This document shows positions 8,039 through 16,614 of a DNA stretch of 64,000 nucleotides, piece by piece (the stretch's first letter is position 1; every line of letters starts with the position of its first letter). The translations under genes were made by a program, and so were the position numbers. The stretch lies in NCBI RefSeq assembly GCF_900172215.1, contig NZ_FWFP01000011.1, forward strand, positions 96,849 through 160,848. The letters run 5' to 3'. Source of the DNA: Ruegeria meonggei (GTDB lineage Bacteria; Pseudomonadota; Alphaproteobacteria; Rhodobacterales; Rhodobacteraceae). The notes beneath the pieces are model-generated. The model saw only the letters and a program-made list of their open reading frames with translations. It searched no databases and had not been told where the DNA came from.

Positions 8039-9289
8039 ATGCGATATTCAGGATTCCGAGTCATCAAAGAGGCGCTTACCGGCCACGAAGGTTGGACACC
8101 GGCCTGGCGCGATCCAGAACCCAAAGCGCAGTATGACATCGTGGTTATCGGTGGCGGCGGCCACGGGTTGGCCACGGCGCATTACCTTGCCAAAGTTTAC
8201 GGTCAGCGCAAAGTAGCGGTGATCGAAAAGGGCTGGATCGGCGGTGGCAATGTCGGGCGGAACACGACCATCATCCGCTCGAACTATCTGCTGGACGGGA
8301 ATGAGCCGTTTTATGAGTTCTCCCTGAAACTGTGGGAAGGGCTTGAGCAGGACGTGAACTATAACGCCATGGTCAGCCAGCGCGGGATCATCAACCTGAT
8401 CCATTCCGACGCGCAACGCGATGCGTTTACGCGGCGCGGCAATGCGATGATCTTGAACGGGGCCGATGCGGAGTTGCTGGACGCCGATCAGGTGCGCAAG
8501 GAATACCCCTATCTGAACTTCAACGACGCGCGCTTTCCAATCAAAGGCGGGCTGGCGCAGCGGCGCGGAGGAACAGTGCGCCACGACGCGGTGGCCTGGG
8601 GCTATGCGCGGTCGGCCGACAGTCATGGCGTCGACATCATCCAGAATTGCGAGGTCACCGGGTTTCGGATCGAGAATGGCAAATGTCTGGGGGTCGAGAC
8701 CTCAAAAGGGTTCATCGGAGCGGGCAAAGTCGGATGTGCCGTTGCGGGGAATTCGGGCCGTGTGATGGGGATGGCTGGAATGCGACTGCCGATCGAAAGC
8801 CACGTGCTGCAAGCTTTTGTGTCGGAAGGTCTCAAGCCCTTGTTGCCTGGGGTCATCACCTTTGGTGCGGGCCATTTCTATGTCAGCCAGTCGGACAAGG
8901 GCGGGTTGGTTTTTGGCGGCGATCTGGACGGGTACAATTCCTATGCGCAACGCGGCAATCTGCCAGTGGTCGAGGATGTCTGCGAGGGCGGCATGGCCCT
9001 GATGCCGATGATTGGCCGGGCACGACTGTTACGCATGTGGGGCGGCATCATGGATATGTCGATGGACGGCTCGCCGATTATCGATCGTACACCGGTCGAG
9101 GGGCTCTATTTTAACGGCGGCTGGTGCTATGGCGGGTTCAAGGCCACGCCGGCCTCGGGCTATTGCTTTGCCCATTTGCTGGCTCGCGACGAACCCCATC
9201 CAACCGCTACCGCCTATCGGTTTGACCGGTTCCGCACGGGCCGGATGATCGACGAAAAAGGCGTGGGCAACCAGCCCAACCTGCACTGA
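8039..9289 (+). CDS. soxB: Sarcosine oxidase, subunit beta
   Basis: A 416-residue FAD-dependent DAO-family subunit of the heterotetrameric sarcosine oxidase, which demethylates sarcosine to glycine with transfer of the methyl group to tetrahydrofolate (or release of formaldehyde) and production of hydrogen peroxide. The dinucleotide-binding motif VVIGGGGHGLATAHYLA is near residue 38-54, followed by GWIGGGNVGRNTTIIRSNY near 65-85, and the C-terminal GWCYGGFKATPASG near 360 typical of SoxB. First gene of a four-gene operon in the classical B-D-A-G order; 13 bases precede soxD. Betaine, choline or creatine are usual sources of sarcosine in marine bacteria, though no such gene is in the window. 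Confidence 0.95.
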   Translation: MRYSGFRVIKEALTGHEGWTPAWRDPEPKAQYDIVVIGGGGHGLATAHYLAKVYGQRKVAVIEKGWIGGGNVGRNTTIIRSNYLLDGNEPFYEFSLKLWEGLEQDVNYNAMVSQRGIINLIHSDAQRDAFTRRGNAMILNGADAELLDADQVRKEYPYLNFNDARFPIKGGLAQRRGGTVRHDAVAWGYARSADSHGVDIIQNCEVTGFRIENGKCLGVETSKGFIGAGKVGCAVAGNSGRVMGMAGMRLPIESHVLQAFVSEGLKPLLPGVITFGAGHFYVSQSDKGGLVFGGDLDGYNSYAQRGNLPVVEDVCEGGMALMPMIGRARLLRMWGGIMDMSMDGSPIIDRTPVEGLYFNGGWCYGGFKATPASGYCFAHLLARDEPHPTATAYRFDRFRTGRMIDEKGVGNQPNLH

Positions 9290-9302
9290 GGGGAGCACGG
9301 AC

Positions 9303-9590
9303 ATGATCATCAACCACCCCCTTTTGGGACCGCGCGATGCCTCGGAATTTGCATATCTGGGTGATGCATCCCTGATCGACCGCCCCGACTGGCAGGCCGA
9401 AAACGCGGCCGAGGCGTTCTATGAATACGCCTACCTGCGTGACAACCCTGTCGGAGAACACCGAGAGCTTTGGTTTCACGAAGCAGGCGACCGATCCTGG
9501 CTGGTCGTCACACGGAATACGATGACGCACGAGATTTCCAAGGTAGAACTGGCCCGCGACGTGGCCCGCGCCCGGGGGCGATCCAAATGA
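9303..9590 (+). CDS. soxD: Sarcosine oxidase, subunit delta (lacks zinc cysteines)
   Basis: A 95-residue delta subunit recognised by GPRDASEFAYLGDA at residues 9-22 and WFHEAGDRSWLVVTRNT near 57-73. In the characterised enzyme this subunit binds zinc through cysteines in the N-terminal CPxCG-type motif and in the later HxxGC stretch. Here the N-terminus reads INHPLLGPRD and the later motif HEAGDRSW, and the protein contains no cysteine at all. It therefore cannot bind zinc in the classical way, although its place in the operon and its fold-determining residues are kept. The stop overlaps the soxA ATG. Confidence 0.92.
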   Translation: MIINHPLLGPRDASEFAYLGDASLIDRPDWQAENAAEAFYEYAYLRDNPVGEHRELWFHEAGDRSWLVVTRNTMTHEISKVELARDVARARGRSK

Positions 9591-12532
9591 CCCAGACCAA
9601 CCGGCTGAGCGGCGGCCAGATCGACCGCAACACCACATTGAACTTCCGGTTCGACAATCGCAGCTATACCGCCCATTCGGGTGACACACTGGCCTCAGCC
9701 CTGCTGGCCAATGGTGTGCGAATGATCGGGCGATCGTTCAAGTACCACCGCCCGCGCGGAGTTCTGACCGCCGGGTCAGAAGAGCCCAACGGCATTGTCG
9801 AGCTGCGCACAGGCAACCGCAAGGAACCCAACACGCGCGCCACAACAACCGAGATGTTCGACGGGCTTGAGGCGCAGTCCCAGAACCGCTGGCCCAGCCT
9901 GAAATATGATGCGCTGGCAGTGAACGATCTGTTCTCGAACTTCCTGTCGGCTGGCTTTTACTACAAGACGTTCATGTGGCCCGCAGCGTTTTGGGAAAAA
10001 CTGTACGAGCCGATGATCCGCCGCGCCGCCGGTTTGGGTTCGCTCTCGATGGAGGACGATCCGGACGAATATGACAAGGGCTTCCGCCACTGTGATCTGC
10101 TGATCATCGGGTCTGGTCCATCCGGGTTGATGGCCGCGCTCACCGCAGGGCGCGCTGGCGCGGATGTCATTTTAGCCGACGAGGACTTTGCGCTGGGCGG
10201 ACGGCTGAACAGCGAAACCTTCACGCTGGGGGATCACAGCGCCAGCGACTGGGCTGCACAGGCCGTGGCAGAACTTTCCGCTTTGCCCAACGTTCGCCTG
10301 ATGCCGCGCACCACGGTGATCGGTGCGTTTGATCATGGCGTCTATGGCGCAGTCGAACGCACGGGCGATCACTTGCCTACCCTTCCTGCGGCCAAACCCC
10401 GCCAGATTCTGTGGCGCATCTATACCAAGCGTGCCTTGCTGTGTGCAGGTGCCACCGAGAGGCCGATTGCCTTTGAAAACAACGACCGACCCGGCATCAT
10501 GATGGCGGGGGCCTTGCGCAGCTACGCCAATCGCTTTGCCGTCACCGCGTCCGAGCGTGTGGCGATCTTCACCAACAATGACGACGGGCATCGCACTGCC
10601 GCTGACATGCATGCCAAGGGCGTCAAGATCGCTGCAGTTGTTGACGTGCGCGACGATGCCCCGACCAGCCACGATTATGAGGTGCTGCGCGGCGCTCAGG
10701 TGACTGACACCAAAGGCCGTCACGGTCTGACTTTTGTCGAAGTCGCCCTGGCTGATGGCACAACCCGCACACTGGACTGCGGAGCGCTGGGCGTGTCCGG
10801 TGGTTGGAATCCGAATGTGCATCTGACCTGCCACCAACGGGGCCGTCCGGCCTGGAACGAAGCACTGGCCGCCTTTGTCCCCGGCCCCGACCTGCCTGTG
10901 GGCCTGTCCGTTGCTGGTGCTGCAAACGGTGTTATGTCGACGCATGGGGCGCTGCAATCCGGTGCCGAAGAGGCCGCGCAGTTGCTGGAGCTGTCCGGCG
11001 CCCTGCCCGACCTGCCCAAGGCCGAAGACGCGCCGGTTGCGCAGAAACCGTTCTGGTGCGTTGAGGGATGCAAACGCGCCTGGCTGGATCAGCAGAACGA
11101 TGTGACGGTCAAAGACGTCAAACTCAGCTATCAGGAAGGCTTCCGCTCGGTCGAGCACCTGAAACGCTATACCACCCTTGGCATGGCGACAGATCAGGGC
11201 AAGACCTCGAACATGGGTGGTCTTGCGATCATGGCCGAGGTGGCTGGCAAGTCGATCCCCGAGACCGGGACGACTATCTTTCGTCCACCTTATACACCAG
11301 TCCCGATTGGCACTTTTGCGGGCCGGATGAGGGGGCAAGAATTCCACCCTACCCGCCTGACGCCCTCGCATTACTGGGCCAAGGAACGCGGCGCGGTGTT
11401 TGTCGAGGTTGGCAACTGGCTGCGCGCCCAGTGGTTCCCCCTGCCGGGTGAGACGCATTGGCGTGAATCGGTTGACCGCGAAGTGCGTCAGACCCGCGCC
11501 TCGGTCGGGGTTTGCGATTGCACGACGCTTGGGAAAATCGACGTACAAGGCACCGATGCAGCAGCGTTTCTGAACCGAATTTACGCCAATGGCTTTGCCA
11601 AACTGGCGGTGGGTAAGACCCGCTATGGCTTGATGCTGCGCGAGGATGGCATTGCGATGGATGACGGAACAGCCGGCCGGCTGGCCGAGGATCATTTTGT
11701 CGTCACCACCACCACTGCCAATGCAGCCAACGTCTATCGTCACATGGAATTTGTTCGCCAATGCCTGTGCCCGGACATGGATGTGCAGCTGATCTCAACC
11801 ACCGAAGCCTGGGCGCAATATGCGGTGGCTGGTCCGAATGCGCGCAAGTTGTTGCAAAAGATCGTGGACCCTGAATTCGACATCTCGAACGAAGGCTTCC
11901 CGTTCATGGCCTGCGGCAACATCACCGTCTGCGGGGGCCTGCGCGCGCGCCTGTTCCGTATTTCCTTCTCGGGCGAGCTGGCGTTTGAAATCGCCGTCCC
12001 CGCGCGATACGGCGACGCGTTGATGCGGCGGCTGATGACCGAGGGCGAAGAGTTTGCCGTCGTCCCCTACGGCACCGAAGCGCTGGGCGTGATGCGGATC
12101 GAAAAAGGCCATGCCGCAGGCAATGAGCTGAACGGCACCACCACGGCCCTGAACCTTGGGATGGGCCGGATGGTGTCCAAGAAAAAGGACAGTATCGGCT
12201 CAACCCTGTCCGAGCGAGAGGCCCTGAACGAACCGGATGCGCTGAGGATGGTTGGTATCAAGCCGGTAGATGCGGATCATAAGATTACCGCTGGCGGGCA
12301 CCTGATGAACACCGAAGGCCCGGTCGATGCGGCCCATGATCAGGGATACGTCACCTCAGCCGCCTATTCGCCCAGCTTGAACAGCAGCATCGGTCTGGGA
12401 TTTCTGAAAAACGGCGGAAACCGGCTGGGCGAACAGATGCGCCTTGTGTCCCCTGTGACCGACCTGACTGTCGAGGTCGAAATAGTCTCAGCCCATTTTG
12501 TCGACCCAGAGGGAGAACGTGTCCGTGCATGA
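9587..12532 (+). CDS. soxA: Sarcosine oxidase, subunit alpha
   Basis: About 981 residues. Domain order: an N-terminal Fer2_4-like domain (residues 15-100, RSYTAHSGDTLASALLANGV), a pyridine nucleotide-disulfide oxidoreductase-type domain with CDLLIIGSGPSGLMAAL near 168-185 that binds NAD, and a C-terminal glycine-cleavage T-protein domain (about 590-980) that binds tetrahydrofolate. The ATG overlaps the soxD stop, giving translational coupling. A longer frame reading back into soxD is rejected because this start has the coupled spacing and the family N-terminus. Methyl groups from sarcosine reach the folate pool here. Confidence 0.95.
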   Translation: MTQTNRLSGGQIDRNTTLNFRFDNRSYTAHSGDTLASALLANGVRMIGRSFKYHRPRGVLTAGSEEPNGIVELRTGNRKEPNTRATTTEMFDGLEAQSQNRWPSLKYDALAVNDLFSNFLSAGFYYKTFMWPAAFWEKLYEPMIRRAAGLGSLSMEDDPDEYDKGFRHCDLLIIGSGPSGLMAALTAGRAGADVILADEDFALGGRLNSETFTLGDHSASDWAAQAVAELSALPNVRLMPRTTVIGAFDHGVYGAVERTGDHLPTLPAAKPRQILWRIYTKRALLCAGATERPIAFENNDRPGIMMAGALRSYANRFAVTASERVAIFTNNDDGHRTAADMHAKGVKIAAVVDVRDDAPTSHDYEVLRGAQVTDTKGRHGLTFVEVALADGTTRTLDCGALGVSGGWNPNVHLTCHQRGRPAWNEALAAFVPGPDLPVGLSVAGAANGVMSTHGALQSGAEEAAQLLELSGALPDLPKAEDAPVAQKPFWCVEGCKRAWLDQQNDVTVKDVKLSYQEGFRSVEHLKRYTTLGMATDQGKTSNMGGLAIMAEVAGKSIPETGTTIFRPPYTPVPIGTFAGRMRGQEFHPTRLTPSHYWAKERGAVFVEVGNWLRAQWFPLPGETHWRESVDREVRQTRASVGVCDCTTLGKIDVQGTDAAAFLNRIYANGFAKLAVGKTRYGLMLREDGIAMDDGTAGRLAEDHFVVTTTTANAANVYRHMEFVRQCLCPDMDVQLISTTEAWAQYAVAGPNARKLLQKIVDPEFDISNEGFPFMACGNITVCGGLRARLFRISFSGELAFEIAVPARYGDALMRRLMTEGEEFAVVPYGTEALGVMRIEKGHAAGNELNGTTTALNLGMGRMVSKKKDSIGSTLSEREALNEPDALRMVGIKPVDADHKITAGGHLMNTEGPVDAAHDQGYVTSAAYSPSLNSSIGLGFLKNGGNRLGEQMRLVSPVTDLTVEVEIVSAHFVDPEGERVRA

Positions 12533-13085
12533 TCTTGTTGCGATAACCGCCCTGGGTGGGTCTGAGCCATGCGTCGAAACAGTGGGCGCGGTCACATGTA
12601 CCGAAGTACCGGGCGTTGCCCTGGCCTCAGTTGCGGCGCGTCTGGGGCAGGAAAGCAAGGCCGCCAAAGCCCTGGCCAAGTTGATCGGTTCCCCCGCACC
12701 AGGCATCGGCAGGACATCCGGAGAGGCCCTGACCGCGTTTTGGGCAGGCCCAGAGCAGTGGATGGTCGAGGCACCCTTTGAGACGCATGAAGAGATTGCC
12801 GATCAGGCCACAACAGCCATGGGCGAGACCGCATCAGTCACCGAACAGACAGATGCCTGGACCCGCTTCGACCTCAGCGGAGATGGCATTCCGGCTGTTC
12901 TGGAACTGCTGTGCCAGCTTGATCTGCGCACATTGGATGAAGGTAGCGCCGCGCGATGCTCGATTCACCACGTTGGCTGTTTCGTGCTTTGCCGGACGTC
13001 CCGGCTGTTCAGCCTGTACGGGCCGCGCGCCTCGGTCGGAACGCTGCATCATGCGATCATCACTGCGATGCGGTCGGCACTGTAA
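12519..13085 (+). CDS. soxG: Sarcosine oxidase, subunit gamma
   Basis: About 188 residues, similar to the T-protein-like gamma subunit (FWAGPEQWMVEAPFE near 75-90, DLRTLDEGSAARCSIHHV near 138-155). It binds at the alpha/beta interface of the tetramer. There is no ATG: a GTG at 12519 (or the GTG two codons later) follows AGAGGGAG and overlaps the end of soxA, so a GTG start is likely. Last gene of the operon, followed by a strong hairpin. Confidence 0.88.
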   Translation: MSVHDLVAITALGGSEPCVETVGAVTCTEVPGVALASVAARLGQESKAAKALAKLIGSPAPGIGRTSGEALTAFWAGPEQWMVEAPFETHEEIADQATTAMGETASVTEQTDAWTRFDLSGDGIPAVLELLCQLDLRTLDEGSAARCSIHHVGCFVLCRTSRLFSLYGPRASVGTLHHAIITAMRSAL

Positions 13086-13094
13086 CGCATTGGT

Positions 13095-13120
13095 TGGACT
13101 GGCAACCCATTGCCAGTCCA
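13095..13120. terminator. Perfect 11-bp hairpin after soxG
   Basis: The arms TGGACTGGCAA and TTGCCAGTCCA pair perfectly around a four-base CCCA loop, between the convergent ends of soxG and the small membrane protein gene. There is no clear T-tract on either side, so it may be an RNA-stabilising or bidirectional weak terminator. Confidence 0.55.
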
Positions 13121-13129
13121 GTACACGGC

Positions 13130-13381
13130 TTAGGCCCATCGGACCAAGCCAATGACAGCCGAAGCGGCATAGAACCCCTGCAGCAAAAGGAAGGTCCAGC
13201 GGTGGTCAATCACTGCCCAGGCGGCGAACAGGCCCGCCGACAGCAGTAATAGCGCAAACCCCAGCAATTCGGTCCCTGTGTTCGAGGCGATCAGCAAAGC
13301 ATAGGCCATCGCCAGAACCGAGCCGGTGATTTCGAACAGTGTCGTCAGGTGCCGCCGGTTTGGTGTTTCGGTCTCTGCCAT
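13130..13381 (-). CDS. Small membrane protein, unknown
   Basis: An 83-residue protein with a short polar N-terminus and three hydrophobic stretches (about residues 17-33, 38-56 and 63-81), so it is probably an inner-membrane protein with two or three helices. No family recognised. It lies four bases after the haloalkane-dehalogenase-like gene on the same strand and is probably co-transcribed with it. Confidence 0.7.
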   Translation of the reverse strand: MAETETPNRRHLTTLFEITGSVLAMAYALLIASNTGTELLGFALLLLSAGLFAAWAVIDHRWTFLLLQGFYAASAVIGLVRWA

Positions 13382-13384
13382 GGA

Positions 13385-14233
13385 TCAGCCCGCCCGATTC
13401 AGAAAGTCGACCAACAGGTCCGAGATCCGTTCCGGCTGATCCTCCATCGCGAAGTGTCCGCAGTCTTCGAGGATATGCAGCTCGGACCCCGGGATTGCAC
13501 TGTGCAGCTTATGCGCCCAGTCGATCACCTGCCACGTATCCTCAGCGCCCCAGATCAATTGAACCGGCAGTGCGCCCAAATCGGAGTATCGCGGAGCGAT
13601 GTCATTGGTGTGGTGTGGCTTATAGTGGCGAACTTGGTGCTGAAACAGGCTGCTCTGCCCGATGGGACCGGTGATGAAATCAAGATAGATGTCCATCGAA
13701 CTATCTGCCATTCGCCGCTTGTTCTGCACCGCGGAAAGCAACCAGTCGCGGAAATGGGCGCGATGATCTGCATCTGGCGCTTTGATCAGACGTTCCAAAC
13801 CGGCCTGCATCTGCTCTTGCGTGCGTTTCGACGGCCAACTGTCGAAGCTGACTGGGTCGATCACGGTCAGAGACCGGACGCGCTGGGGCGATTGCAACGC
13901 AAATCGCTTTGCCACAGCGCCACCGATATCGTGGCCGATCAGGTGCATATCCTCCAGACCCCACAGGTCCAGCAGACCATCGAGGATCGGAACCTGCCCA
14001 GTGACCGAGGTATCGATCTCGGGGTCCCAGGGCCGTTCTGACAGTCCAAACCCCAACAGATCGAAGGCATGAACCTTGTAGCCGGCATTCACCAGAGACG
14101 GCAGAACATTGCGCCAGATATACGAGGAAGACGGCGTGCCATGCAGAAGAACCACAGGTATCCCTGCACCATGGGTTCCATGGGCAATACGCGTGCTGTT
14201 GATCAGGGCATGGTCAATGACAAGATGAGACAT
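13385..14233 (-). CDS. Haloalkane dehalogenase-like alpha/beta hydrolase
   Basis: About 282 residues. The oxyanion-hole motif HGTPSSSYIWRNVLP near residue 33-47 and the nucleophile elbow IGHDIGGAVAKRF near 101-113, with Asp in place of Ser, are the pattern of haloalkane dehalogenases, epoxide hydrolases and haloacetate dehalogenases. A downstream acid (WGAEDTW) and the His of CGHFAMED complete the triad. I start at MSHLVIDH; the long open frame upstream of it runs through the divergent LysR gene and is not coding. Dehalogenation is inferred from the Asp nucleophile; an epoxide hydrolase is the main alternative. Confidence 0.8.
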   Translation of the reverse strand: MSHLVIDHALINSTRIAHGTHGAGIPVVLLHGTPSSSYIWRNVLPSLVNAGYKVHAFDLLGFGLSERPWDPEIDTSVTGQVPILDGLLDLWGLEDMHLIGHDIGGAVAKRFALQSPQRVRSLTVIDPVSFDSWPSKRTQEQMQAGLERLIKAPDADHRAHFRDWLLSAVQNKRRMADSSMDIYLDFITGPIGQSSLFQHQVRHYKPHHTNDIAPRYSDLGALPVQLIWGAEDTWQVIDWAHKLHSAIPGSELHILEDCGHFAMEDQPERISDLLVDFLNRAG

Positions 14234-14326
14234 GGGATACTCCGAAGATTTGCCTTTCCCTGTCTGTAGACCGGCGTTACCATGTGACTCAAATGAATGA
14301 TTGTCATTCAGCAATCTACTTTTGTC

Positions 14327-15208
14327 ATGAGAATGGGAATGGCTGAACGATTGGAAATAGATGCCCTGCGCGCCTTGCTGGCCATTTCGGCCCATGGCGG
14401 GGTCACGCGTGCGGCCGAACATCTTGCCCTGTCGCAATCGGCGGTCAGCCATAAGATTCGGCGGCTGGAACTTGCACTGGATTGCGACCTGCTGGCCCGG
14501 CGCCCCGGTGGCCCGCTGTTCACCGATGCCGGCCAACGCCTGTGCGACTATGCCCGGCGGATCACCGACCTGCATGACGAAGCGCTGTCGGCCTTGGGCA
14601 AGAAACCTTTGACCGGGGCCATTCGGCTGGGAATGACCGAGGACACCACCACAAGCCGCATCGCGCGGATTCTGGGGCGGTTTACGCGGCTTTATCCGGA
14701 TGTTCAGGTCCGCACCCGCACCAGTCAGAGCCTGAACGTGCAGCGCTGGCTGAAAGCTGGAGAGCTGGATGTGGCGGTGATGCAGGTCTTTCGCCATGAC
14801 GTGATGCCGGATGATCTGATCCTGTTCGAGGACACGCTGCATTGGGTGAAATCGCCTGAGTTCCCTTTGGACACCTCATCGCCCATACCGTTTTTGTCCT
14901 TCGACAATCAGTGCTTTTATAGGCAATGGGGCATCGGACAGGGACCGCACCGCTTTGACAGCGTTTTGGAATGCCCCAGTGCCACTGGCATTCAGTCGGC
15001 AGTCCGCTCGGGGCTGGGGGTTGCGTTACTGAATGGTCTGCATGTCACTGCGGATATGGAGGTGATCGACGATGTGTTCCCTGATCCGCCCCGCATCGCC
15101 TATGTCGCCCGCACGCATTTGAAACGCCGCAACCCGGCGGCAATTGCCCTGATTAATGAGATTGGGAAAGAGGTTGAAAACACCACGCCTTTGCAGGCAG
15201 CCGGATAA
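14327..15208 (+). CDS. LysR family transcriptional regulator
   Basis: About 293 residues with an N-terminal LysR helix-turn-helix (LEIDALRALLAISAHGGV, then LSQSAVSHKIRRLE) and an effector-binding domain. Divergent from the dehalogenase-like gene with about 93 bases between, so it probably regulates that gene and itself. Several in-frame start codons lie close together (the GTC-ATG-AGA-ATG region); the first ATG after the TTTTGTC is used. Confidence 0.88.
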   Translation: MRMGMAERLEIDALRALLAISAHGGVTRAAEHLALSQSAVSHKIRRLELALDCDLLARRPGGPLFTDAGQRLCDYARRITDLHDEALSALGKKPLTGAIRLGMTEDTTTSRIARILGRFTRLYPDVQVRTRTSQSLNVQRWLKAGELDVAVMQVFRHDVMPDDLILFEDTLHWVKSPEFPLDTSSPIPFLSFDNQCFYRQWGIGQGPHRFDSVLECPSATGIQSAVRSGLGVALLNGLHVTADMEVIDDVFPDPPRIAYVARTHLKRRNPAAIALINEIGKEVENTTPLQAAG

Positions 15209-15222
15209 ACACTCGGTCCGGG

Positions 15223-15837
15223 TTAACTTGCTTGTAGTCCGAAACCTTTGGACATCCGCGCGCGGCGGCGTTCGATTGATTTCTCAAAAGCAAACGTGCT
15301 GAACAGGGCCAGTGGGAACATGACCCTCTCGCCTAAACCATCAATTACCGTCAGCTTCCCGCCACGTTCCTGCGCCCGCACGACGTTCTCGAAGCTGAGA
15401 TCGCCAACGATGATCTGACCGCGCTTGAGATCGTCCAGAAGGTCCATCAGCTCATCATGCAGCCGCTGGCGCCCTTCCTGATCTTTTTTGTCCAGTGCCA
15501 CCCGTTCAGCGTGCAGAGTCGGTGCAAGATCGCCATCCGAACCGGTCATTTTTTCAACAACCATGGCCGGCCCGACCGAAGTCGGAGCATATCCCATAAA
15601 TTGCGCCAGCCGCTCGATCTCAGGGCAGCCCCGGTGCAGCGCCGCCAGATACTCGTTTGCCTCGCGATTCCATTGCCGCAGATTGCCATACCGCCATTCC
15701 GCATAGCGCGGGATAAAATGGTCGCGAACGGCTTCGTCGACACGAACTTTCAACAGCGCGTCTTCAAGTTCGGGATGTTGAAAAATCTTGTAGTTACGGC
15801 TTTCGCGTAAAGGGCTGAGATCACTCAGGTCAATCAT
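15223..15837 (-). CDS. YrbL-like protein
   Basis: A 204-residue protein matching the YrbL family (PhoP-regulated YrbL of enterobacteria), a kinase-like fold of unknown activity. It opens with LSDLSPLRESRNYKIFQHPE, followed by a Lys-containing strand LLKVRV, a middle AMVVEKMTG, and IIVGDLSFENVV near residue 142-153, a degenerate catalytic-loop-like segment. The C-terminal IDGLGERVMFPLALFSTF matches the conserved end of the family. It starts with an ATG that overlaps the stop of a 24-codon upstream frame. Function unknown. Confidence 0.8.
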   Translation of the reverse strand: MIDLSDLSPLRESRNYKIFQHPELEDALLKVRVDEAVRDHFIPRYAEWRYGNLRQWNREANEYLAALHRGCPEIERLAQFMGYAPTSVGPAMVVEKMTGSDGDLAPTLHAERVALDKKDQEGRQRLHDELMDLLDDLKRGQIIVGDLSFENVVRAQERGGKLTVIDGLGERVMFPLALFSTFAFEKSIERRRARMSKGFGLQAS

Positions 15838-15908
15838 GTCGGCATGGTCCAGTTCTTCGAAAACGCAATCTCAACCGGGCGTCGGGCTTTGAAATCAGAT
15901 TCTGTCAT
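15834..15908 (-). CDS. Possible 24-residue leader ORF before the YrbL-like gene
   Basis: An in-phase ATG starts a 24-codon frame (MTESDFKARRPVEIAF and eight more residues) whose TGA overlaps the ATG of the YrbL-like gene as ATGA. A weak purine stretch (GAGAAAG) precedes it. Such coupling can indicate a leader peptide, but a short chance frame is equally possible. Confidence 0.3.
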   Translation of the reverse strand: MTESDFKARRPVEIAFSKNWTMPT

Positions 15909-16035
15909 AAGACTTTCTCATTCGCCTTACAATTCACCTTTTGATACCCAGCACTAAGATGGGACCCCGTCAGGGGTCAAACAGAACAGCCGCGTGTTGG
16001 GAATAGCGATGTTGTCCGACGAGTTCGCACCAACC
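15909..16035. other. Short intergenic gap
   Basis: No gene, repeat or convincing terminator seen between the immunity gene and the YrbL-like gene. It is one boundary of the mobile-DNA scar. Confidence 0.4.
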
Positions 16036-16602
16036 TTAAGTTTCGGCGTGAACTGAGGCGAGGATATCCAGATAAACCGCCAGATTGACGACTGCATAAT
16101 CTTCCGGCGCGTCGCCCCCGCCCAATGCGAGGGCGGTCTTCAGTCCATAGCACGTATCCTTGTCGACCGGGCCGAGCCGGGGTTCCAGTTTTTCGGCTAT
16201 GTCCAGAGAAAGAATGCCGCGGTTCTTGTCTGGGCTTCGAAAATATCCAAAACCCCAAACGTTGAGATTTGGCGAAGAAAATTCTGTCAAATTTGATTGC
16301 GGGAAGGTCATGACGACACCTTCCTCAACCAGTGAAAACACCATACCCAGGGCCGTGCGTGCGAAGGGAATAGCGGTTTCAGCGCCTTCGAACCGGCGGA
16401 TTTCCTCGATGATCTTGTCAGGATCAATGAACCAAAGCGCACGATTTCCGTAGCTGCCCAAACCGTGCGCCTGCCAATGTTGGGTCAGATCCGCGGGAAC
16501 AACGCCCCCATATTTTTCGAGCATGCCGTCAGATAACGCATCGCCTGGCCCGTCCTTGGGAAGGGTCTTTATGAAGGCATCAAAGGCAAATTTTCGGGTC
16601 AT
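16036..16602 (-). CDS. GAD-like / DUF1851 immunity-type protein
   Basis: A 188-residue protein with the two-part layout of GAD-like domain plus DUF1851 (T6SS immunity Tdi1-like). Residues 1-110 include LEKYGGVVPADLTQHWQAHG and the GNRALWFIDPD strand, and the C-terminal part LGPVDKDTCYGLKTALALGG near 143-162 matches DUF1851. Such proteins neutralise a cognate DNase or similar toxin in the cytoplasm. It lies 12 bases downstream of a truncated toxin-carrier fragment that keeps no recognisable toxin domain, so it may be an orphan immunity gene. Function inferred from family and position. Confidence 0.75.
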   Translation of the reverse strand: MTRKFAFDAFIKTLPKDGPGDALSDGMLEKYGGVVPADLTQHWQAHGLGSYGNRALWFIDPDKIIEEIRRFEGAETAIPFARTALGMVFSLVEEGVVMTFPQSNLTEFSSPNLNVWGFGYFRSPDKNRGILSLDIAEKLEPRLGPVDKDTCYGLKTALALGGGDAPEDYAVVNLAVYLDILASVHAET

Positions 16603-16614
16603 TTTGATGCTACC

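Noticed and set aside
10172..11761. Long minus-strand open frame (529 codons) opposite soxA
   Set aside because: It is antisense to a clear soxA coding sequence, has no recognisable domain and shows the composition of a shadow frame in high-GC DNA.
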